In this document: positions 8,569 to 17,227 of the stretch, piece by piece
Position numbering within the stretch: position 1 is the first letter of the stretch
Layout: each line of letters begins with the position of its first letter
Assembly (NCBI GenBank): GCA_046350295.1
Contig: JAXMAR010000037.1
Coordinates: 20,337-84,336, forward strand
Length of the DNA stretch: 64,000 bases
Reading direction: 5' to 3'
Source of the DNA: JAXMAR01 sp046350295
GTDB lineage: Bacteria > Planctomycetota > Planctomycetia > Gemmatales > Gemmataceae
Translations under genes and position numbers: made by a program
The notes under the pieces: generated by a model
Told to the model about the DNA's origin: nothing
Seen by the model: the letters and a program-made list of their open reading frames with translations, nothing else
The model's database searches: none

Positions 8569-9423
8569 CTAAACTGCCGCGGCGGCGGCGGCAGGCGCCC
8601 GTTCTTCGACGCCGACGCGGATGGCCGTCACGCTCGGCGTCTGCGCCAGCACCTCTTCGGCGAGGCTGCGGTAGTCCTCCGCTCCGTGGCACGTCGGCGC
8701 ATACTCGAAGATCGACTTGCCGAAACTCGGGCACTCGGCCAGCTTGATATTCCGCCGGATTCGCGTGTCGAAGACCCGCGCCTTGTTCCAGGGCGCCGGC
8801 TTGCCGCGACTCTGCTGCAAATACTCCTCGAGGTCGCCTTGCACCTCCTGGGCGAGCTTCGTGTTCGACTCGTACATGCAGAGAATGATCCCGGTCACCT
8901 GCAAGTAGGGATTGATCCGCTTGCTCACGAGGGCGGTTGTCTCGAACAGCTTCCCCAGGCCGTGCAGCGCGAGAAAGTGAGGCTGCAAGGGGACGAAGAC
9001 CTCGTTGGCGGCGACCAGGGCGTTGAGGGTCAGGACGCCGAGCGAGGGGGCGCAGTCCATCAGCACGTAGTCGAACTTGCCCTCGTCCGCCTGGAGAAGA
9101 TCGCGCAGGATGACTTCCCGGCCGACGACGCCGGTCAGCTCCACTTCGGCGGCGGCCAGGTTGATGTCGGAGGCGACGATCCACAGATTGTCCCCCGCCG
9201 GCTTGCGAATCTCGGCGAGCGGCCGCGTGTCGATGAGAACGTCGTACATAGACGGGGACTTGCCGTCCGGTTCGATGCCGAGGTGGGTGGTGGCGTGGGC
9301 CTGGGGGTCGAGATCCAGAAGGCAGACGCGCTTGCCGGCGCGGGCGAGAGCGGCGGCGAGGTTGACCGAGGTCGTGGTCTTGCCCACGCCCCCTTTCTGG
9401 TTGATGATCGCGATCCGGCGCAT
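8569..9423 (-). CDS. ParA/Soj-type chromosome-partitioning ATPase
   Basis: A 284-residue ParA/MinD-superfamily ATPase starts at ATG 9423 (MRRIAIINQKGGVGKTTTSV), which places the deviant Walker A motif KGGVGKTTT right at the N-terminus as in Soj-type proteins. Other family motifs are LLDLDPQAHATTHLG (switch region), DYVLMDCAPSLGVLTLNAL (Walker B) and VFVPLQPHFLALHGL. The tail is alanine-rich (APAAAAAAV). These ATPases position DNA or protein complexes by dynamic ATP-dependent dimerisation. No parB or parS is in view; ybeY lies downstream on the same strand. A -10-like TATAAT sits 35 bp upstream of the start. Confidence 0.9.
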   Translation of the reverse strand: MRRIAIINQKGGVGKTTTSVNLAAALARAGKRVCLLDLDPQAHATTHLGIEPDGKSPSMYDVLIDTRPLAEIRKPAGDNLWIVASDINLAAAEVELTGVVGREVILRDLLQADEGKFDYVLMDCAPSLGVLTLNALVAANEVFVPLQPHFLALHGLGKLFETTALVSKRINPYLQVTGIILCMYESNTKLAQEVQGDLEEYLQQSRGKPAPWNKARVFDTRIRRNIKLAECPSFGKSIFEYAPTCHGAEDYRSLAEEVLAQTPSVTAIRVGVEERAPAAAAAAV

Positions 9424-9457
9424 GGCGTGTCCCCTCCGTGGGATGGAAACGGCGGGG

Positions 9458-9463
9458 ATTATA
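9458..9463 (-). promoter_or_regulatory. Candidate -10 box of the ParA-type gene
   Basis: Reading the minus strand, TATAAT matches the sigma-70 -10 consensus exactly and lies about 35 bp before the start codon. No good -35 hexamer was seen at the expected spacing. Confidence 0.45.
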
Positions 9464-9538
9464 CGCAAGCGGCGGAGAATGGGTCGAGGCGAGTTTCGTC
9501 GCGGCTTTTGCTCCGTTTTCTTTTGATGTGGTTCGGCG

Positions 9539-9925
9539 TTACTCCTTCGCCGCATTTTTCCCTGTCCCAAAAAAAGCTCGGACCTCCGCATCGTCTCGTA
9601 ACGCAACAAGACTTTCGGCCGGGGGACGGCCGTGTCCCGGCTTCAGGTTCAGGTTGTCTCGCGTCAATTGCTTCACGCGCACTGGGCCGCCCGCCGTCGA
9701 AATCAAGATTAGCCGGCCCTGCGACAGGTCAAAATGCTCGTGGTTCACTGTCAGCGACGTTTCCCTGCCGTCCGTCGTGCGGCACTCAAGGTTGATCCCT
9801 TGCGTGTCGAGCCAATACCGCCAGTGTTCCTTCGGCCTGTCGATGAGGCGCTGAAACCCGTGGTGGCCTTCCAGACGAGGGTGTGCCTCGGACGGTCTAA
9901 CAAAGGGTCCTGACAGCTTTTTCAG
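9539..9925 (-). pseudogene. C-terminal fragment of a planctomycete hypothetical protein
   Basis: The sequence before the stop at 9539 has clear protein character: FQRLIDRPKEHWRYWLDTQG, INLECRTTDGRETSLTVNHE, FDLSQGRLILISTAGGPV. From memory, this resembles the C-terminal part of longer planctomycete hypothetical proteins. No ATG lies in frame; the only likely starts are an internal GTG (at VNHEHF) or weak TTG/CTG codons. The frame continues upstream only as a shadow of the permease gene. It therefore looks 5'-truncated, with its stump joined to the end of the permease. Function unknown. Confidence 0.45.
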
Positions 9926-11715
9926 TCGCCAATGGCGCTCGTCCGCCCGATGGTCAGGTCGAACTCGGAGATCATGGGAACCAGCATGGCGGTGAGGGCG
10001 AAGCCGAAGGCGCCGCCGGTGACGAGGAAGGGGATGATGGGGTCGGTCGATTCGGTCTGGCCGGGGCGGCCGACGATGACGTTGGTGATGGTGTAGAAGA
10101 CGGCGACGGGGCAGGCCCAGGCCGCGAGGGTAAGGGCCGTGGAGGGCTTGTCGCCGCTCAGGACCCACCACAGGCCGCCGACGCCGGTGAAGAGGAAGGC
10201 GGCGAAGCTGAGCCACTGGTACTCGAAGCGGCCATTGATGAGGATGAGGTAGATGCAGACGAGGGTGCCGATGGAAAGGAAGAAGACGGCGCCGAGGGTG
10301 TGGAGGATGGCGAGGCGGCTGTTGGGGGTGCGGAGGGCGACGTGGATGCCGAGGACGAGGGTGAAGGCCATGAGGACGACCATGCCGAGGGCGAGGAAGA
10401 GGAGAGCGCCGATGTTCTTGGCAGCGAGCATCTCGGGGTGGTTGTGGGGGGGCGAGGCGAGGAGGCCGCGGTAGGCGTAGACGCCGGCGAGGATGAGGGG
10501 AGGCAGGAGGTATTCCTTGGTGTTGTAGAGGATGCCGAGGACCTTGCCGAAGATGAACTCGCGCGGCGAGATGTCGGTGACGAGGAGGAGGTCGAGGGCG
10601 CCGATGTCGCGCTCGGAGGTGATCGAGGTCACGGACTGGGCGCTGATGAGGAGGAGGCTGAGGATGCCGACGGGGACGAGGCCCTGGGCGGCGATCCAGT
10701 CGGTGCGCTCGGTGATGTTGAGGGCGTAATAGCAGACGAGGATGAGGACGGCGAAGTAGGCGAGCTTGACGAGGAGGGGACGCCGGCCATAGGCGCGGGT
10801 GCGGATTTCGCGCCACAGGATCGGGTTGGCGCCGACCTCGCGGACCGTGCCCGGGGCGGCGTGGGCCTTGGAGCGGTCGATCTGCTCCTGGGCGGCGGCG
10901 TCGCTGTCGCGCTGCATGATCGGCTCGCCGGAAGGGTTCCAGACACGGAGCTTCCACATGCCGACGAGGTTGAGCAGGGCGCCGAGGGCGACCATGGCGA
11001 GGCCGAAGACGTAAGCGGCGGGAAAGGCGGGGCGGTCGACGGGCGGGTCGAGGGTCTGGGCCAGGGCGAGGAAGGGCTGGAGCCAGCTCTGGACGTTCTC
11101 GATGAGGCGGGCGTCGACGCCGGCGAGGGCCAGGAGCGAGAGGCCGTGGACGAGGAGCAGGTAGAGGATGAGGAAGAGGCCGGTGAGGGCGAGGGACTGG
11201 AAGGTGCGCTCGCGCCAGAGGGCGATGAGGTTGGCGAGGGAGCCGGCGGCGAAGGCGCCGGTCAGCAGGATGACTAGGGTTTCGATGAGCTGCGCCGGGG
11301 CGATGCCGCCTAACAGCATCAGGAGGGCCCAGAGGGGGAGGCTGCCGACGATGAGGAGGACGATCTGGAGGAGGCTGCCGAAGAGCTTGCCGAGGACGAT
11401 CTCGTGATCGCGCAGGTCGGTGATGAGGAGGAGGACGAAGGTGCGGCGGTCCTTTTCCTGGGCGACGGCGCTGACGGCGGAGAGGGCGGCGAAGAAGAGG
11501 ACGAGGAGGAGCTGAACGCTGGCGAGGATCTGGAAGGCGAGCATGCCGAAGCGGGCGTTGTCGCCGAGGGTGGCGGGGACGTCCCAGCCGACCGTGGTCT
11601 GCCAGATGGTGAGGACGAGGACCCAGAGGGCGCCGAGGAAGGTGGCGCGCGTGAGGTAATGCCGCGAGCGTCGCGGCAGGGTGAGCCATTCGCGGTCGAA
11701 AATGGGTCCTAGCAT
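9922..11715 (-). CDS. ABC-2-like multi-pass permease, duplicated architecture
   Basis: Starting at ATG 11715 (MLGPIFDREWLTLPRRSRHY) the protein has 597 residues. It holds about 12 hydrophobic helices in two similar halves. Each half begins with a segment typical of ABC-2/ABC-type export permeases: FDREWLTLPRRSRHYLTRAT in the first and NPILWREIRTRAYGRRP near the middle. Each also carries a family-like acidic loop, VAQEKDRRTFVLLLITDLRD in the first and SITSERDIGALDLLLVTDIS in the second. It would be the membrane part of an ATP-driven exporter. No ATP-binding protein gene adjoins it, so the ATPase must lie elsewhere. A longer in-frame start at 11874 would add unrelated residues and is rejected. 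Confidence 0.8.
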   Translation of the reverse strand: MLGPIFDREWLTLPRRSRHYLTRATFLGALWVLVLTIWQTTVGWDVPATLGDNARFGMLAFQILASVQLLLVLFFAALSAVSAVAQEKDRRTFVLLLITDLRDHEIVLGKLFGSLLQIVLLIVGSLPLWALLMLLGGIAPAQLIETLVILLTGAFAAGSLANLIALWRERTFQSLALTGLFLILYLLLVHGLSLLALAGVDARLIENVQSWLQPFLALAQTLDPPVDRPAFPAAYVFGLAMVALGALLNLVGMWKLRVWNPSGEPIMQRDSDAAAQEQIDRSKAHAAPGTVREVGANPILWREIRTRAYGRRPLLVKLAYFAVLILVCYYALNITERTDWIAAQGLVPVGILSLLLISAQSVTSITSERDIGALDLLLVTDISPREFIFGKVLGILYNTKEYLLPPLILAGVYAYRGLLASPPHNHPEMLAAKNIGALLFLALGMVVLMAFTLVLGIHVALRTPNSRLAILHTLGAVFFLSIGTLVCIYLILINGRFEYQWLSFAAFLFTGVGGLWWVLSGDKPSTALTLAAWACPVAVFYTITNVIVGRPGQTESTDPIIPFLVTGGAFGFALTAMLVPMISEFDLTIGRTSAIGD

Positions 11716-11963
11716 GGGCGGTGGCGCCGGCCCTTTGGTTGTTTCGGTGGAGGCAACCCATGTACGCTGGGAGCGATGTCGTGGTTCAGGCGGGTGGCGC
11801 TCTTGTGCGGCGTGCGCTGCCCGGTTCAGCGTGGCGAGTCCTTCTTTTTCTAGAAGAGACCGAGACGCAAGCAAGCGCCTGGACGCAGGTCACTTTCCGG
11901 TGGCGAGAAGACGGGGGCGGCGCACTCGTCTGGCGGTCTGCCCGCTACCCTGTCCGCGCAGCT

Positions 11964-12001
11964 ACGTGGCTCTGTTGAACGAGGCGTAACCGGAGCCACG
12001 T
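11964..12001. repeat. Hairpin in the 300-bp gap between the permease and the PIN gene
   Basis: ACGTGGCTC (11964-11972) and GAGCCACGT (11993-12001) form a perfect 9-bp stem with a 20-nt loop. The rest of 11716-12018 shows no gene or motif. It may be another REP-like hairpin or a weak terminator after the PIN gene, which is transcribed towards it. Confidence 0.4.
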
Positions 12002-12018
12002 GCCGCGGCATATGACGA

Positions 12019-12429
12019 TCAGAAAGGATTGATCAGCTGAATCCCGTCAACTACAGTCGGGGCGCCCATATCTTCCGTGTAGAGCGTTGTCACTCCCGCG
12101 ACCTTGCAAGCGCCCAGTAACATGCTGTCCCAATGCGAAAGGCTGAAGCGCCCGGATAGAGAAATCGCCTCGTCGAACACCGCCGAGGTAGGTAATGCGA
12201 GCGGAAAGAACCGGGCTACGACGGTCGCGTAGCGGACAAAGGCGGCACGCGTGATGTTGCCCTGATCTTGCCAGTAACGGAGGAACCGAGTCACTTCGCC
12301 GAGAACTTGCCAGAGCAAGACGGTAGACGTCCGCGGCAGCCCTTTCAGAAGCGCTTTCGCTTTGGCCTGCTTGATGGGGTCCGAGGGATCGACGCGATAG
12401 ATGAAGACGTTCGAATCAACGGCGTTCAT
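12019..12429 (-). CDS. PIN-domain toxin (VapC-like)
   Basis: A 136-residue PIN-domain protein, predicted to be a Mg-dependent ribonuclease toxin. Acidic residues expected at the active site are visible: D5 in MNAVDSNVF, a Glu in LGEVTRFL, D in LSHWDSMLLGA, and ED in LYTEDMG. It overlaps the upstream small gene at 12416-12637 by 14 bp, the typical antitoxin-then-toxin order, so they should be translated together. Confidence 0.85.
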   Translation of the reverse strand: MNAVDSNVFIYRVDPSDPIKQAKAKALLKGLPRTSTVLLWQVLGEVTRFLRYWQDQGNITRAAFVRYATVVARFFPLALPTSAVFDEAISLSGRFSLSHWDSMLLGACKVAGVTTLYTEDMGAPTVVDGIQLINPF

Positions 12430-12637
12430 GCAGTTGATCTCGCGTCAGGCGGACACCGCCGGTCTGGATGGGGACCTCTTCGCACAGCTTGTCCAACTCC
12501 GTGGACGGGTCATCCATCAATGCCTCATCGGTTCGGACATCGACGACGAGCCGGACTTTTGTTCCCGCCGCGAGCGCGGGAGGATCGTCGGGCTTGAAGA
12601 CGCCGTTTTCGAACGTGGCCGTGATGATCTGGCTCAT
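12416..12637 (-). CDS. DUF104/AF2212-like antitoxin
   Basis: This 73-residue protein starts MSQIITATFENGVFKPDDPP, which matches the short beta-rich N-terminus of DUF104 (AF2212-like) antitoxins. A segment LAAGTKVRLVV follows, then a charged helix that would bind the toxin. It overlaps the start of the PIN gene by 14 bp. These proteins usually neutralise a PIN toxin and may repress their own promoter. Confidence 0.75.
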   Translation of the reverse strand: MSQIITATFENGVFKPDDPPALAAGTKVRLVVDVRTDEALMDDPSTELDKLCEEVPIQTGGVRLTRDQLHERR

Positions 12638-12698
12638 CGGCTATCCTCCGGGTGTCATCTTACACGAAGCCCCACGGCACATTTCAGACAGGGACGGT

Positions 12699-12727
12699 TT
12701 GTGGCAAAAACCGCCGCCTGCTATAAT
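12699..12727 (+). promoter_or_regulatory. Candidate sigma-70 promoter of the S55 peptidase gene
   Basis: TTGTGG at 12699-12704 and TATAAT at 12722-12727 are separated by 17 bp. The leader to the ATG at 12936 would be about 200 nt and contains a GGCAGGC-type repeat. Confidence 0.5.
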
Positions 12728-12892
12728 CACCACGATTGGGAATAGCCCTGGCCGCGCGAAGCCCTTCGCGTAATGGACCTCCGCTTCGAGGTTGAAGGAA
12801 CAACCATTGTCTGTGTTGACGGAACATCCCGGCGCCTCTCTTCGCTGGTCCGCGTTTCCCCGTCCTGGAGCCGTTTTGCCCCTTGTCCGTTC

Positions 12893-12917
12893 GGCAGGCG
12901 AGGCCGCCTGCCCCACG
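12893..12917. repeat. Second copy of the GGCAGGC/GCCTGCCCCACG repeat
   Basis: This 25-bp stretch is almost identical to 8532-8556 (one difference noted) and forms a hairpin GGCAGGC/GCCTGCC. It lies in the leader just upstream of the S55 peptidase start codon. Confidence 0.65.
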
Positions 12918-12935
12918 TGCCCTTCGGAGATAAGC

Positions 12936-14798
12936 ATGCGTCCCCGCACTTTTTGCTTGCGCCCATGGGTTGTTGGCCTCGTCGCGCTGCTCTTCCCGGC
13001 CGCTCTCGCCGCCCAGCCGCGGCCGGAATCGTACTGGAAGGTGGATGATGTCCGGGCGGGGATGAAGGGGCAGGGGAAGACGGTGCTCAAGGGGACGAAG
13101 GTCGACACGTTCGACGCGGAGATCATCGGCGTGCTGCGGAACACCAAGCCGGGGCGGGACCTCGTGCTGGCGAAGCTGTCCGGCGCCAACCTGGAGAAGA
13201 CCGGCGTCATCGCGGGTATGAGCGGCAGCCCGGTGTACATCGACGGCAAGCTGCTGGGGGCGGTCGCCTACGCCTGGCCGTTCGCCAAGGAGCCGATCGC
13301 GGGGATCACGCCGTTCGTGCAGATGCACCAGTATGCGGAGTCGTACGAGAAGCGCGACCTGGCGGAAGCGGCGGCCGTGAAGCGGATCGGTCTGGCGGAG
13401 CCGCTCAAGCTGGGGGGACGTTCGTTCGATTCGGTGCGCGTGTCGCAGGGTTTCGCGGGGCCGCAGCCGAAGCCGGAGGATGGGCTGTGGCTGGTCCCGC
13501 TGCGGACGCCGCTGGCGATCTCGGGCATGTCGGAGCGCAGCCTCGACTTCCTCAAGGACACGCTGGCGCCCTATGGCCTCGTGCCGATGCAGGGGGGAGC
13601 GGCCGGGGGTGATGTCCCGGAGGCGGACCGGAACATCGCGCTGCAGCCGGGGGGCGTCCTGTCCATCGGCATGATCACGGGGGACTTCGACATGTCCGGC
13701 CTCGGGACGGTGACGCACATCGAAGGGAAGCGCGTCTACGGCTGGGGGCATCCGATGATGGGGCTGGGGGCGTGCGATTTCCCGCTGATGACGGGTTACG
13801 TGCACACGATCATGCCGCTGCAGACGGTGAGCTTCAAGATGGGCTCGCCGCTCAAGACGGTGGGCGTCATCAACGCGGACACCAGCACGTGCATCGCCGG
13901 CTGGCTGGACCGCAAGCCGGACATGCTGCCCCTGGCGATCCACGTCAAGCGCGAAGGGGCGACCAAGGCGCGGACGTTCAACGTCGAGGTCATCAAGTTC
14001 AAGGACATGATGGGGGGGCTGGTGCAGAGCGCGCTGGTCAACTGCATCGACATGGAGGGGGAATGGCCGGACGAGATCACGGCGACCCTGCGGGTGAAGC
14101 TGGAGATCGAGGGGCGCGAGCCGATCGTGCTGGACGACATCTTCTCCGGCAACCTGTTCACGGGGCCGCGCGGGCCGGGGGCGCTGTTCCAACAGGTCAG
14201 CTTGCTGATCAACCAGCTCAATTTCAACCCGATCGGCCGCATGCCGCTGAAGCGCGTCGAGTGCACGGCGGAGATCAAGCCGGGGCGCACGACGGCGGAG
14301 ATCGAGGCGGTGGAGCTGGAGCGCGGGCGTTACGCGCCGGGGGAGACGGTGAAGGCGGTGGTGACGCTGCGGGCGCACAAGGGGGAGCGGCATCGCGTGC
14401 CGATGAGCCTGGCGCTGCCGGCCGATTTCCCGGAGGGGACCTACAACGTGCAGTTTAACGACGACCTGACGCAGGCTCGCGCGGAGCTGCGCGACAACCC
14501 CGGTTTGCTTTTTCCGCGCACGCTGGACGACGTACATCGGGCGCTCGGCATCATCACCCGCGCGAAGCGGACGAACCTGGTGATGCGGCTGCCGGCGCAG
14601 GAGACGGGCGTCGCGGTGGAAGGGAAGCCGTTGCCGCACTTGCCGGGGAGCATGGTGCAGATTCTCTCGGGCACGAAGCGGACGGGGGTGCAGCAGATCG
14701 GCGGCTGGATCGCGAGCCGGGAGGGGACGGCCTTCGTCATCAGCGGGCCGGGGGATTCGGTGCGATTCACGGTGGCGAAGGCTGCGCGGCGGGAGTGA
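12936..14798 (+). CDS. Exported SpoIVB-type (S55 family) peptidase-domain protein
   Basis: Started at ATG 12936, the protein has 620 residues with a signal peptide (LRPWVVGLVALLFPAALAAQ). A SpoIVB/S55 serine-peptidase signature follows: LEKTGVIAGMSGSPVYIDGK places the nucleophile in GMSGSP near residue 96, and THIEGKRVYGWGHPMMG near 255-275 is the second conserved block. S55 proteases act outside the cytoplasm in sporulation signalling in Bacillus; many planctomycete members have no known role. The C-terminal 300 residues have no recognised domain, and may be beta-rich (GRYAPGETVKAVVTLRAHKG). The longer in-frame start at 12792 runs through a repeat and is rejected. The following gene is also an exported protein on the same strand, with 135 bp between. 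Confidence 0.8.
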   Translation: MRPRTFCLRPWVVGLVALLFPAALAAQPRPESYWKVDDVRAGMKGQGKTVLKGTKVDTFDAEIIGVLRNTKPGRDLVLAKLSGANLEKTGVIAGMSGSPVYIDGKLLGAVAYAWPFAKEPIAGITPFVQMHQYAESYEKRDLAEAAAVKRIGLAEPLKLGGRSFDSVRVSQGFAGPQPKPEDGLWLVPLRTPLAISGMSERSLDFLKDTLAPYGLVPMQGGAAGGDVPEADRNIALQPGGVLSIGMITGDFDMSGLGTVTHIEGKRVYGWGHPMMGLGACDFPLMTGYVHTIMPLQTVSFKMGSPLKTVGVINADTSTCIAGWLDRKPDMLPLAIHVKREGATKARTFNVEVIKFKDMMGGLVQSALVNCIDMEGEWPDEITATLRVKLEIEGREPIVLDDIFSGNLFTGPRGPGALFQQVSLLINQLNFNPIGRMPLKRVECTAEIKPGRTTAEIEAVELERGRYAPGETVKAVVTLRAHKGERHRVPMSLALPADFPEGTYNVQFNDDLTQARAELRDNPGLLFPRTLDDVHRALGIITRAKRTNLVMRLPAQETGVAVEGKPLPHLPGSMVQILSGTKRTGVQQIGGWIASREGTAFVISGPGDSVRFTVAKAARRE

Positions 14799-14847
14799 GC
14801 ATGCGTGGGGCATAGCGGTTGCCGTCGCTTCCTCACCCCCACCCCGG

Positions 14848-14870
14848 CCCTCCCCCATCAAGGGGGAGGG
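14848..14870. repeat. CCCTCCCCC hairpin repeat
   Basis: CCCTCCCCC (14848-14856) pairs with GGGGGAGGG (14862-14870) around CATCA. It sits between two co-directional genes; similar CCCTC-rich elements occur at 24692-24750. Confidence 0.5.
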
Positions 14871-14933
14871 AGAGGCGGGGCTTTCTCATCCTGTTAATAC
14901 CAAGCGATTTCTCCGACTTTTCGAGGTTTTCTC

Positions 14934-17081
14934 ATGGTTCGTTCTTTTCTCGCCCTTTCGCTCGCCGTTCTTGCCGCTCGCGGCGCCGACGCCGGCAAGG
15001 TCAAGCTCTGGCAGAACCACGCGCGGTCGGATTACGACAAGGCGAAGCTCAAACACGCCGTTGTCAGCAGCGAGGGGGTCGTGCGGCTGTCGCGGCAGCT
15101 CAAGCCGTTCGCGGACATCGCCGCGGAGCATGTCTGGGACATGGTGGAGGACGGCAAGGGGAACCTTTACCTGGCGACCGGCGACGCGGGGAAGGTGTTC
15201 AAGGTGACGGCCGAGGGGAAGGGGAGCGTCCTGTACAAGGCGAAGGATGGCCAGGTGCTCTGCCTGCATCTGGCGGCGGATGGGACGCTGTTCGCGGGGA
15301 CGGGGCCGAGCGGTCAGGTGATCGCGATCGACGGCGCGGGCAAGGGGCGGGTGGTCGCGAAGGACCTGGGCAATTACGTCTGGTCGCTGGCGGCGCTGAA
15401 GACCGGCGAGCTGTTCGCGGGGACGGGGCCGGAGGGACGCATCTACCGCATCAACGACGGCAAGGGTGTGAAGGCGGAGGACTTTTACAAGACGAAACAG
15501 GACCACGTGCTCTGCGTCGCGGCCGGGCCGGAGGGGAAATACCTCTACGCCGGGACGGACAAGCAAGGGGTCGTCTATCGCATCAACGTGGAGACGGGGA
15601 AGGGCTTCGTGCTGTACCAGGCGCCGCAGGCGGAGGTGCGTTCGCTGCTGGTGACGAAGGACTTCATCTATGCGGGCACCAGCGCTCCGACCAAGAAATC
15701 GTCGGGTGGCGCCGGGCCGCGGCCGCCGAGCGGCGAAGGCCCGGGCGCCGGCTCGTCCGGAAGCGACGGTGTCAGCACCTCTCCCTCCGAGCCGACGAAG
15801 GTCGCGGCGCCGCCGGATGACGACGACGTGGGCAGCAAACGGTCCGGCGCCGGCACGGGCAAGGGGGCTTCCTCCAGCCCATTTCCGTCGCTGGGGGGCG
15901 GGGAGAACTCGGTGTATCGCATCGCCACGGATGGGACCGTGCGCGAGATCTTCCGCGACAAGACCCTCATGCTGAGCCTCCTGGCCGAGGGGAACCGGCT
16001 GCTGGTCGGCACCGGCATGAACGGACAGATCTTCGAGATCGACGAGAGGACGCGTGAGCGGAGCGAGATCGCCCGGCTCGATCATGGGCAGGTTCATTGT
16101 CTGTTGCGCCGCAAGGATGGCTCGATCCTTCTGGGGACCGGTGACCCGGGGAAGCTTTACGTGCTCGAGGATCGCTTCGCGGACAAAGGGACGGTGGTGT
16201 CCGAAGTTCTCGACGCCAAGATCGTGAGCAAATGGGGAGCGCTGAGCTGGACGGGCGCCACGCCGAAGGGGACGACGCTGACGGTGGCGACACGGAGCGG
16301 CAACGTCGCGGAGCCGGATGACACGTGGAGCGAATGGTCGGACGCGAGCGCGACGGTCGCGGCGCCGACGGCCCGGTTCCTTCAGTACCGCGTCACGCTG
16401 ACGTCGAGCGATCCGAAGGCGACGCCGGAGCTGAAGGGCGTCGCCATCCGCTACCGGACGACGAACCAGGCGCCGGAGATCGGCAGCCTCGACGTGCCGA
16501 ACCTCGACACGACGACGCTGGAGAACCCGCGCAAGCTGAAGATTCGCTGGACGGCGACCGATCCGAACGAGGACGAGCTGACCTACAGCGTCCACATCCG
16601 CAAGGAGGGCTGGAAGACCTGGATCAAGCTCGAGGACGACCTGGAGAAGAAGGACTACGAATGGGACACGACGACCGTTCCCTCGGGCGTCTACCAGGTG
16701 AAGGTGACGGCGAGCGACCGGCGCGACAACGCTCCGGAAGACGCGCTGAGCGCCGAGAAGGTGAGCGCTCCGTTCCCGGTGTCTCATGAGCAGCCGACGG
16801 TGACGATCAAGCTGACGGGAATCGAGGACGGCAAGGCGAAGATCGAGGCGACGGCGGTCGATCCGATGGTCCGGCTCACCGAGGCGGCCTTCGCGTTGAA
16901 CGGCAAGAAGTGGACCAACGTCTTCCCGACGGACGGTCTGTTCGACAGCAAGAGCGAGACGTTCCGCTTCACGACGGAGACGCTGCGGCCGGGGGCGTAT
17001 GTCCTGGTGTTGCGGGTGCGCGACGCGGCGGGGAACACCGGGTCGGCGGATGTGTTGTTCATGATTCCGGGGAAAAAGTAG
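14934..17081 (+). CDS. Exported beta-propeller protein with a C-terminal Fn3-like region
   Basis: This 715-residue protein opens with a signal peptide (MVRSFLALSLAVLAARGADA). Several propeller blades follow at about residues 60-240 (GNLYLATGDAGKVFKV, GTLFAGTGPSGQVIAI, GELFAGTGPEGRIYRI, KYLYAGTDKQGVVYRI). A glycine/serine/proline-rich linker covers about 245-320 (SGGAGPRPPSGEGPGAGSSG). More blades lie up to about 420. The last 250 residues look like fibronectin-III or Ig-like domains (RWTATDPNEDELTYSVHIRK, VKVTASDRRDN). It is secreted or periplasmic and has no catalytic motif. The blade and linker pattern is common among planctomycete secreted proteins; its ligand is unknown. Confidence 0.8.
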   Translation: MVRSFLALSLAVLAARGADAGKVKLWQNHARSDYDKAKLKHAVVSSEGVVRLSRQLKPFADIAAEHVWDMVEDGKGNLYLATGDAGKVFKVTAEGKGSVLYKAKDGQVLCLHLAADGTLFAGTGPSGQVIAIDGAGKGRVVAKDLGNYVWSLAALKTGELFAGTGPEGRIYRINDGKGVKAEDFYKTKQDHVLCVAAGPEGKYLYAGTDKQGVVYRINVETGKGFVLYQAPQAEVRSLLVTKDFIYAGTSAPTKKSSGGAGPRPPSGEGPGAGSSGSDGVSTSPSEPTKVAAPPDDDDVGSKRSGAGTGKGASSSPFPSLGGGENSVYRIATDGTVREIFRDKTLMLSLLAEGNRLLVGTGMNGQIFEIDERTRERSEIARLDHGQVHCLLRRKDGSILLGTGDPGKLYVLEDRFADKGTVVSEVLDAKIVSKWGALSWTGATPKGTTLTVATRSGNVAEPDDTWSEWSDASATVAAPTARFLQYRVTLTSSDPKATPELKGVAIRYRTTNQAPEIGSLDVPNLDTTTLENPRKLKIRWTATDPNEDELTYSVHIRKEGWKTWIKLEDDLEKKDYEWDTTTVPSGVYQVKVTASDRRDNAPEDALSAEKVSAPFPVSHEQPTVTIKLTGIEDGKAKIEATAVDPMVRLTEAAFALNGKKWTNVFPTDGLFDSKSETFRFTTETLRPGAYVLVLRVRDAAGNTGSADVLFMIPGKK

Positions 17082-17097
17082 ATTGATGGGAGCGAAT

Positions 17098-17165
17098 GGG
17101 AGGGCGAGGCTTCTGCCGAGCCGGGGCGCTGTCGGCGACCGGCTCGGCGGGAGCCTCGCCCTCCC
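17098..17165. repeat. GGGAGGGCGAGGC inverted-repeat element
   Basis: Arms at 17098-17124 and 17139-17165 are inverted copies with about 25 of 27 positions matching (outer GGGAGGGCGAGGC, inner GCCGAGCCGG). It lies 17 bp after the propeller gene and could serve as its terminator, although no T-run follows. Confidence 0.65.
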
Positions 17166-17227
17166 TCTTAATCGCCCTCCCTGATTGCACTCCATAGAAC
17201 CGACTCGCATTGAGGACTTCCGCGGAA

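Noticed and set aside
10300..11277. Glu/Gly-rich plus-strand frame over the ABC permease
   Set aside because: Antisense of hydrophobic permease codons gives Glu/Asp-rich text; the permease helices are convincing.
12684..14861. 725-residue minus-strand frame over the S55 peptidase gene
   Set aside because: Shadow of the plus-strand gene; low-complexity Arg/His/Pro content and no family match.
14886..17210. 774-residue minus-strand frame over the propeller gene
   Set aside because: Shadow of the propeller gene, which has a signal peptide and blade repeats on the plus strand.
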